The translations under genes were made by a program, and so were the position numbers. From positions 1-55,191 of the forward strand of contig NZ_NPBJ01000043.1 in NCBI RefSeq assembly GCF_002272075.1: a stretch of DNA of 55,191 nt, in the 5' to 3' direction. The DNA comes from Terribacillus saccharophilus. Its GTDB lineage: Bacteria; Bacillota; Bacilli; Bacillales; Amphibacillaceae. The notes under the pieces were generated by a model. The model had not been told where the DNA came from, did no database searches, and saw only the letters and a list, made by a program, of their open reading frames with translations. Shown one piece after another: positions 49,766-55,191 of this stretch (position 1 is the first letter of the stretch; each line of letters begins with the position of its first letter).

Positions 49766-50752
49766 TCACCTCTGCATCTGAAGTGTCAATTTTTCCATAA
49801 CAAGTGCAGGATGGACATTCTGGTCTAATTGGCGTTTCGCTTCCATAACGGACTGCAAGCTATCAGTAGCTCGCTGCCTCGTCCAATGGCGAAGGCTGTT
49901 CTCAAGCCTGTCTTTCTCCTGTATATAGATAATGGAATCCGGCCTGTCAGCATAAAGATAGATAATGTCTTTAAACCACAATAATAGCAGATGTAACGCC
50001 AGCTGCTGCAGCTCGCGATCCTTCATCACAGGCATCCATTGACTATGGATAAACAAAAGCGCTTCGTTAGGCCTGGTTTCCAGCACTTCTACTAATTGTA
50101 CCACTAGTTTTCGCGCTTTAGCAAACCACTCTTGACCGGAAATCTCCATTGCTTCCTCATAATTCTGCGTCAGCTGGGACAAAAGTCGGGCTGAAGATTG
50201 CGGAAGACCTTCCGAAATCAGCAATTCCTCGAACTGTCCTGCATGCAAAGGCTGCAGTGCGAGGATCTGACACCTGGATTGAATTGTCTGAAGTAATGCT
50301 TGGCTATTTTCCGTCAATAGGATTGCTGTTGTATGAGCACCAGGTTCCTCTAGAAACTTGAGTAGGCGATTGGATGCATTGGCTGTCATCTTATCTGCGT
50401 CTTCCATTACGTATACCTTGCGATCGGATTCCATACCAGTATAGGAAAATTCCTTTTGCAGCTGGAGAATCTGATCGTTTTTTATAGAGGCACCATCTGG
50501 TACAATCCAATGGAGATCCGGATGGTTGCCAGAATCGATGCGGCGGCAATCCTTACATGCATTGCAAGGCTCTGCGTCCTTGCGGTTCTTACAAAAGATA
50601 CTCTTGGCAAACAAGCGGCTCAATGCCGATTTGCCAGTTCCACGCGATCCTTGGAATATGTAGGCATGAGAAATACGATCGCGTTTCAGGCTGTTGACGA
50701 GCATTTTACTGACAACAGGCTGTTTTGTAGACATTTCAGCCCAATTTAACAT
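49766..50752 (-). CDS. holB: DNA polymerase III delta' subunit
   Basis: Clamp-loader subunit, 328 residues. Features: HAYIFQGSRGTGKSALSRLFAKSIFC with a P-loop, a zinc cluster (CNACKDCRRID), DADKMTANASNRLLKFLEEPGAHTTAILLTENSQALLQTIQSRCQIL (sensor and SRC motif). Its own ATG follows GGAAG. Located between yaaR and ricT. Confidence 0.95.
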   Translation of the reverse strand: MLNWAEMSTKQPVVSKMLVNSLKRDRISHAYIFQGSRGTGKSALSRLFAKSIFCKNRKDAEPCNACKDCRRIDSGNHPDLHWIVPDGASIKNDQILQLQKEFSYTGMESDRKVYVMEDADKMTANASNRLLKFLEEPGAHTTAILLTENSQALLQTIQSRCQILALQPLHAGQFEELLISEGLPQSSARLLSQLTQNYEEAMEISGQEWFAKARKLVVQLVEVLETRPNEALLFIHSQWMPVMKDRELQQLALHLLLLWFKDIIYLYADRPDSIIYIQEKDRLENSLRHWTRQRATDSLQSVMEAKRQLDQNVHPALVMEKLTLQMQR

Positions 50753-50776
50753 AACGTTCTTCCTTTATTAGTTACT

Positions 50777-51214
50777 TCACGTGTAAAGATTGAAAAGGAG
50801 CCCTTTGATCTCTCCAATCAAACCGAGAACACCGATTTGCTGCTTTTCCTGATCCATCAGAATTTCCGTCAGCTCCATCAGCTTCTCATCGATCAGCCGC
50901 ACAGTCGTGAGCTTCCTGGACCCATGCTGGTTCCAGGAATGCTCATGGTGCAGTTCCATCCCATTGTCCTTTACATCTTCCATGAACTTCTTAATCTTGC
51001 GTTTATACAAAGCAAGCTCCCGGAACGAACGCGTACGCGCGAGCCGTTCTCCTTGCTTGGTAATGTCCGTGATCAGCTGCTGCAGTTCTTGTCCCTGCAG
51101 TTTCCTTCTTTGGGACTGCACCAGATCCTGGAACCTTTTCGGCTCAGCTGGTGCCTGTGTCGTATTCTTACGTGCAGCATCGAGCTGTGCACGTAAATCA
51201 GGACCGATTTTCAA
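50777..51214 (-). CDS. yaaR: YaaR-family protein (DUF327)
   Basis: Conserved 145-residue protein of unknown function, alpha-helical and highly charged (RFQDLVQSQRRKLQGQELQQLITDITKQGERLARTRSFRELALYKRKIKKFMEDV). It starts with TTG, with AAAGGAG 10 bases upstream. Genomic position between darA and holB is conserved in Bacillaceae. Confidence 0.92.
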   Translation of the reverse strand: MKIGPDLRAQLDAARKNTTQAPAEPKRFQDLVQSQRRKLQGQELQQLITDITKQGERLARTRSFRELALYKRKIKKFMEDVKDNGMELHHEHSWNQHGSRKLTTVRLIDEKLMELTEILMDQEKQQIGVLGLIGEIKGLLFNLYT

Positions 51215-51232
51215 CGGTATTGTCTCCTTTGT

Positions 51233-51589
<357 letters not shown>

Positions 51590-52228
51590 TCACTTTTCTT
51601 TATCTTGCAAAAAAGCCATGATCGCTTGCACAGCATTTTCAGCTACGTCAGCAAGCGGTTTGGAAGCATCTAGTGTCACATAGCGGTCCTTGTATTGTTC
51701 CCGAAGAATCTGATACCCTTCATAGACACTTTCATGGAAGGATAATGCTTCTAAGTCCAATCGATTCTGTTCTCTACCTTTATTCTCCGAAATTCGTGCT
51801 AATCCTGCTTTTGGTGAAATATCAAAGAATAATGTCAAATCCGGCATGGTAGTTTCAACAGCAAATCGATTGATATCCATCACTTCCTCCATCCCAAGAC
51901 CGCGTGTATAGCCCTGATAAGCCAAGCTGCTATCCACAAAACGATCGCATAGTACGATCATTCCCTTTTTCAGCGCTGGCCACACCTTTTCAACCAGATG
52001 CTGTCTTCTGGCAGCTGCATAAAGCAGTGCTTCTGTACGGCCATCCATGCTAGTATTGGCTGGATCCAGAATGACTGCACGGATTGCCTCCGCTATCTCG
52101 ATCCCGCCCGGCTCACGTGTGGCAAGTACCTGATAGCCTTGTTCTTCTAAACGAGCTGTTAAAAGCGGTACCGCAGACGTCTTGCCCGCACCTTCTCCGC
52201 CCTCCAGCGTAATAAACAATCCTGTCAA
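51590..52228 (-). CDS. tmk: thymidylate kinase
   Basis: Phosphorylates dTMP to dTDP. The 212-residue protein has the P-loop LEGGEGAGKTS, the DRF motif (CDRFVDSSLAYQG) and the LID region RISENKGREQNRLD. It overlaps yaaO by 4 bases. Confidence 0.96.
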   Translation of the reverse strand: MTGLFITLEGGEGAGKTSAVPLLTARLEEQGYQVLATREPGGIEIAEAIRAVILDPANTSMDGRTEALLYAAARRQHLVEKVWPALKKGMIVLCDRFVDSSLAYQGYTRGLGMEEVMDINRFAVETTMPDLTLFFDISPKAGLARISENKGREQNRLDLEALSFHESVYEGYQILREQYKDRYVTLDASKPLADVAENAVQAIMAFLQDKEK

Positions 52229-53652
52229 AATAATTCTCCTTCGTTTGTGCCTCTATACGTAAGCATCCCTTCTTCGATATGTTCATTTTGAAAAGAGATG
52301 CTGCTATTCTTCCACAATTGTATCATTTCCACATGCTGTTTTGTAACGATTTCTCCTTTTGCCAGTACCGGTATACCTGGCGGATAAGGAATAATTGATT
52401 CTGCTGCAATACAGCCGACAGCCTCGTCCCAATTTATAAAGACTGGCTGCTGCTCTTCCATCTCTGCATAACTTACAGCAAGCTCCTGTATCGGTTCAGA
52501 GAAAAGATGAGCTGCTTGGACAGGGCTGATAGATGCTGGTTCCTTCATATCTTCTATAGCTGTTCTGACACGATCCAAATTGTCTTCTGATAGTATTTCT
52601 AATCCATGGACAAGCAAAATATGCCGATCAGTTACTAATTCTGGATAGATACCGGATGACTCCAGCATATTAGCAAGCTGTCTCGGCTGATAACCCTGCC
52701 CTACACGTAAAACGATTTTTAGCCAGTCACCATCCTGGCTCTCCACTTCCCATAAATCCGACGCAGAAAGCAGTTTACGAAAAGCTTCAACAGCAGTATG
52801 AAGCTTATTCATATCCTCCGCTGTACGAGTAGCTAAGTACTTCCTGGCTGTATCAAGTGAGGCAAGCAGCAAATAAGACGGACTGCTTGACTGCAGCATC
52901 CGCAAGTAACGATCAATAGAAGCGATGGAGATAATCTGGCTGTTCAGATGAAGATAGGAACTCATCGTGAACGCTGGCGCCATTTTATGAGCGGACTGGA
53001 CGACAACATCTGCTCCAGCCTCTAAAGCGCTTAAAGGGAGTGTCTTGGCGGTCTTTAAATGAACCCCATGGGCTTCATCCACTAAAACAGGTACCCTGCT
53101 CGCATGTGCCATCTCAACGATTTCTTTCAAATCAAATACCGAACCGAAATAGTCCGGATACGTTAATATAAGTGCTTTTGCCTCCGGATACCTTTGAATT
53201 GCCTTTTGTATCGTATCCTTCCTGGGGTGAGTATATCTCTCTTTCTCTTTATCATATGCAGGCGCCAGAAAAACGGGCTTTGCTCCAGCGAGCTCCAATC
53301 CGTTCAGTATCGATTTATGACAGTTGCGCTGCACGAGAACTATTTCATTTTTTTTGATGCTTCCGAGAATCATTGCTACATTTCCAACTGTACTTCCACT
53401 AACTAGGAAACGTGTATGCTTTGCACCAAAATAAGACGCAGCTAGTTCTTGTGCTTCTGCTATAACCCCTTCAGGAGCATGAAGATCATCCAGCCCCGTT
53501 AGTTCCGTCTGATCGAGTAATGCAGCGGTTCGAAAGAATGATTCCTCTTCAAAAAGCTTTCCATGTTTATGCCCTGGTACATGGAACGATATTGGATCTT
53601 GTTTAGCGAACTGTACTAACTTATCGTATAGCGGCGTATCGAACTGATTCAT
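52225..53652 (-). CDS. yaaO: Orn/Lys/Arg decarboxylase family protein YaaO
   Basis: PLP-dependent fold-type I decarboxylase, 475 residues. It has HVPGHKHGKLFEEE near the start, FLVSGSTVGNVAM, NCHKSILNGLELAGAKPVFL, VDEAHGVHLKT and the PLP lysine in QSAHKMAPAFTMSSYLH. The C-terminus has the ESIIPYPPGIPVL block. Substrate not determinable from sequence. I start 9 codons into the frame at the ATG after AAGGAAG. B. subtilis has xpaC and yaaN between yaaO and csfB; they are missing. Confidence 0.92.
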   Translation of the reverse strand: MNQFDTPLYDKLVQFAKQDPISFHVPGHKHGKLFEEESFFRTAALLDQTELTGLDDLHAPEGVIAEAQELAASYFGAKHTRFLVSGSTVGNVAMILGSIKKNEIVLVQRNCHKSILNGLELAGAKPVFLAPAYDKEKERYTHPRKDTIQKAIQRYPEAKALILTYPDYFGSVFDLKEIVEMAHASRVPVLVDEAHGVHLKTAKTLPLSALEAGADVVVQSAHKMAPAFTMSSYLHLNSQIISIASIDRYLRMLQSSSPSYLLLASLDTARKYLATRTAEDMNKLHTAVEAFRKLLSASDLWEVESQDGDWLKIVLRVGQGYQPRQLANMLESSGIYPELVTDRHILLVHGLEILSEDNLDRVRTAIEDMKEPASISPVQAAHLFSEPIQELAVSYAEMEEQQPVFINWDEAVGCIAAESIIPYPPGIPVLAKGEIVTKQHVEMIQLWKNSSISFQNEHIEEGMLTYRGTNEGELF

Positions 53653-53704
53653 TTCATTTCTTCCTTTGAGCTTTTTCACTTATTATACGCACACATATAA
53701 AAAG

Positions 53705-53726
53705 AAAAAAGCCTAGCTTAGGCTTT
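53705..53726 (-). terminator. csfB terminator
   Basis: Stem AAAGCCTA/TAGGCTTT with a 3-base loop, then TTTTTTCTTT on the minus strand; it overlaps the csfB stop codon. Confidence 0.75.
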
Positions 53727-53907
53727 AGTGAAATGTCATTTGGTTCAGGTTACGAAGTTTCTTCACAAAATAGTGATATTGAACTTCCTTCGGTTCTGTC
53801 TGGACGATTTTCTGTTCACATTCTCTGCAGATAAATAAGCGATAAAGATGTATACCTTCTTGTTTTTCTTGGTCACAAATACCGCATAAGCATTTTTTGT
53901 TCATCAT
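53725..53907 (-). CDS. csfB: anti-sigma-G factor Gin (CsfB)
   Basis: Forespore inhibitor of SigG (and of SigE). The 60-residue protein has two cysteine pairs for a zinc ribbon: KKCLCGICDQEKQEGIHLYRLFICRECEQKIV, followed by YHYFVKKLRNL. Two ATGs open the frame; the ribosome binding site GGAGGTGG fits either. Driven by a SigF-like promoter. Confidence 0.92.
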   Translation of the reverse strand: MMNKKCLCGICDQEKQEGIHLYRLFICRECEQKIVQTEPKEVQYHYFVKKLRNLNQMTFH

Positions 53908-53925
53908 TCTCCACCTCCGTTAGGT

Positions 53926-53955
53926 TAGTTTCTCCTAAACTAACGAACATCATAC
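53926..53955 (-). promoter_or_regulatory. SigF promoter of csfB
   Basis: GTATG, 15-base spacer, GGAGAAACTA on the minus strand; all fixed positions of the SigF consensus (GYATR and GGNRANANTR) match. csfB is a known SigF gene. Confidence 0.75.
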
Positions 53956-54001
53956 CTGCTAATCTTGTAATCTAAGTTTATGTTCAACTTGCAGAGATGT
54001 T

Positions 54002-54019
54002 GTTTGTACGGTTTGTACG
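54002..54019 (+). repeat. short direct repeat GTTTGTACG x2 in the csfB-sigO gap
   Basis: Two perfect adjacent 9-base units. The 309-base gap between csfB and sigO contains this, the csfB promoter, a plus-strand terminator hairpin and no gene that I can recognise. It could be a regulator binding site or chance. Confidence 0.6.
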
Positions 54020-54138
54020 TATTGACGTTGTCATATTAGGTTCTGATTCCCTTTTATAAACTATAGGAGAATAGGAAACTTGCTAATAAAAACTGCAACA
54101 GGCAGCGCAGATGGACAAGCAGGTTGGGACTATCCGAA

Positions 54139-54168
54139 AAAGTCTTTTCAAAAAGGCTGATTTTTTTT
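54139..54168 (+). terminator. terminator hairpin upstream of sigO
   Basis: Stem AGTCTTTT/AAAAGGCT (one G-T pair) followed by GA and eight Ts on the plus strand, ~50 bases before sigO. No plus-strand gene precedes it, so it may end a small RNA or attenuate the sigO operon. Confidence 0.65.
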
Positions 54169-54216
54169 ACACTAAAATAGAACATACGTTCGTTTTTGGT
54201 TGAAAGGGGGAACATA

Positions 54217-54780
54217 ATGATGTGCAGCAAGGAGAAACCCGAACAAGGAAAATTTCATCCAAATGCAGCCTTGATGCAAGGATTCCTGAAAGATGAACAG
54301 CACCGCATTGTTTACGAACAAGCAGAACGTTATCCTTCCGAGGCAAACCTGCAAAAGCTTAATGCTGCTTTTCAGCAATTTTATACAGAAATACAATTAA
54401 CCAATTATCTTACGATGACACTTAGCTATTATGCGAGAAATTACAGCAAACAAGCAGCAGTACTTCAAGGCAGAGAATTAACAGTCCTTGATCAGCCAGC
54501 AAGCGAAGAACAAGAAACAAGTAAAAAGGAGATGCTCGTAGCCAAGGAAGATCAGACTGTGTACAGCTGGGAACAGGCCATTCATGATCCAGCTCTCTTA
54601 ACTGCTATTCAGGACTTGCCTACTAAACAGAAACAACATTTAGAGCTGCATTTTATCCATCAGCTGACTCATACTGAAATTGCTGAGAAACTGGACATCT
54701 CCCAGCAAGCTGTTTCAAAGTCAATTCAATCTGCACTTAGGAAACTCCGTTCAGTCTTGCCGGAAGGAGACGCGCCATGA
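54217..54780 (+). CDS. sigO: SigO-like sigma factor (regions 3-4 half)
   Basis: The 187-residue protein has a sigma region 4 helix-turn-helix at its C-terminus: LLTAIQDLPTKQKQHLELHFIHQLTHTEIAEKLDISQQAVSKSIQSALRKLRSVL. The N-terminal part is alpha-helical and polar and shows no region 2. In B. subtilis the SigO (YvrI) protein likewise needs the separate RsoA for core binding and melting. I start at 54217 behind GGGGG; a TTG seven codons earlier overlaps the site. Followed by a YvrJ-like gene (4-base overlap) and an RsoA-like gene. Confidence 0.85.
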   Translation: MMCSKEKPEQGKFHPNAALMQGFLKDEQHRIVYEQAERYPSEANLQKLNAAFQQFYTEIQLTNYLTMTLSYYARNYSKQAAVLQGRELTVLDQPASEEQETSKKEMLVAKEDQTVYSWEQAIHDPALLTAIQDLPTKQKQHLELHFIHQLTHTEIAEKLDISQQAVSKSIQSALRKLRSVLPEGDAP

Positions 54781-54929
54781 CGACAGAAACCATTATTTCT
54801 ATGATCGGTAACCTTGGCTTTCCTATAGTAGTCTCATTTTATTTGCTCATACGTCTTGAGCAGAACATTAAGCGCCTGGAGCAAACACTGCAGGCGCTAA
54901 TAGAGCAGATTCAAAAAGGAGGAAACTAA
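54777..54929 (+). CDS. yvrJ: YvrJ-family small membrane protein
   Basis: Fifty residues, too short for most ORF callers: MTTETIISMIGNLGFPIVVS, then FYLLIRLEQNIKRLEQTLQA and LIEQIQKGGN. A single membrane segment (GNLGFPIVVSFYLLI) and a short amphipathic, charged helix match the YvrJ family, which in B. subtilis is found beside sigO/rsoA. Overlaps the sigma gene stop by 4 bases; the AAGGAGG near its end is the ribosome binding site for the next gene. Function unknown. Confidence 0.8.
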   Translation: MTTETIISMIGNLGFPIVVSFYLLIRLEQNIKRLEQTLQALIEQIQKGGN

Positions 54930-54931
54930 AA

Positions 54932-55171
54932 TTGAACACATTACTTGAACTTACAATTAAAGCAAAAGCTGAAGATAAGGCTGCACTGGAAACTATGCTT
55001 ATCCGATTTCAGCCAAAGATCCGGAAACTGAGCAGTTCTGCACCATATGCATGGAAAGAAGACATGGAGCAGGAGCTGTATATCCAGCTAATTAAAGCCA
55101 TTCATCGATTTGAAATTCAAGAGGTGGAGCCTCAGTGGAATTTCTCTCATCAATTTCATTCCGCAATATAA
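54932..55171 (+). CDS. rsoA: RsoA-like sigma region 2 protein
   Basis: The 79-residue protein looks like an isolated sigma region 2: FQPKIRKLSSSAPYAWKEDMEQELYIQLIKAIHRFEI, with the DMEQELYIQL(I)KAI helix seen in sigma-70 region 2.1-2.2. Length equals that of B. subtilis RsoA (YvrHa) as I recall it. Starts with TTG, 9 bases after AAGGAGG. Complete; 20 bases follow before the window ends. Together with sigO it would form a two-part sigma factor. Confidence 0.8.
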   Translation: MNTLLELTIKAKAEDKAALETMLIRFQPKIRKLSSSAPYAWKEDMEQELYIQLIKAIHRFEIQEVEPQWNFSHQFHSAI

Positions 55172-55191
55172 AAAATCCCTGATCCTAATTG

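Overview
This window is about 55 kb of chromosome from a spore-forming member of the Bacillaceae (low-to-mid GC Firmicutes). It matches the origin-proximal region of Bacillus subtilis, read backwards, from lysS at the left to csfB (gin) at the right. Evidence for the host: a dense set of sporulation genes (spoIIE, yabP, yabQ, spoVT, spoVG, fin, sspF, yabG, csfB), strong AGGAGG-type ribosome binding sites, frequent TTG/GTG starts, and promoters that fit SigA, SigB, SigF, SigG, SigH, SigK and an ECF sigma factor. I cannot fix the genus; a halotolerant Terribacillus- or Virgibacillus-like organism is a guess. Nearly everything is on the minus strand, so the replication origin probably lies beyond the right-hand end.

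Layout, left to right. 1-4.6 kb: lysS, dusB and a short folate operon (folP-folB-folK). 4.6-10.8 kb: cysK, hslO, ftsH, hpt, tilS. 10.8-15 kb: yabT-like kinase, yabS-like VWA protein and spoIIE. 15.3-18 kb: an accessory plus-strand marR-DHA2 exporter pair and a histidine phosphatase. 18-23.3 kb: tRNA-Met, yabR, divIC, yabQ, yabP, rqcP, yabN and yabM. 23.4-25.4 kb: a second accessory pair (MFS exporter and convergent AraC regulator). 25.4-30.6 kb: spoVT, mfd, fin, pth. 30.7-31.25 kb: a striking tandem array of about 123-bp structured repeats. 31.4-34.4 kb: a sigY-yxlCDEFG-type ECF sigma operon. 34.4-46 kb: ctc/rplY, prs, glmU, spoVG, purR, ispE, sspF, veg, yabG, ksgA, rnmV, tatD, metS. 46.3-53.9 kb: abrB (plus strand), then rsmI, yazA, trmN6, yabA, ricT, holB, yaaR, darA, tmk, yaaO, csfB. 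54-55.2 kb: a plus-strand operon that looks like the split sigma factor SigO/RsoA with a YvrJ-type mini-protein between them.

The core combines housekeeping work (tRNA charging and modification, folate, nucleotides, cell-wall precursors, DNA repair, replication) with sporulation control. Spo0A sites are visible at spoIIE and abrB. Against the B. subtilis order as I remember it, several genes are absent from their usual places: coaX, yacD, pabB/pabA/pabC, yazB, yabE, yabJ, xpaC and yaaN. In their place are the two exporter cassettes, the sigY operon, the repeat array and the sigO operon.

The most interesting signals are the repeat array, whose stems differ between copies in a compensating way; the split sigma operon; an intrinsic terminator inside the lysS leader, spanned by a small open reading frame; and a second cluster of Spo0A-like boxes upstream of abrB. 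Names rest on remembered family motifs and gene order; no database search was possible.
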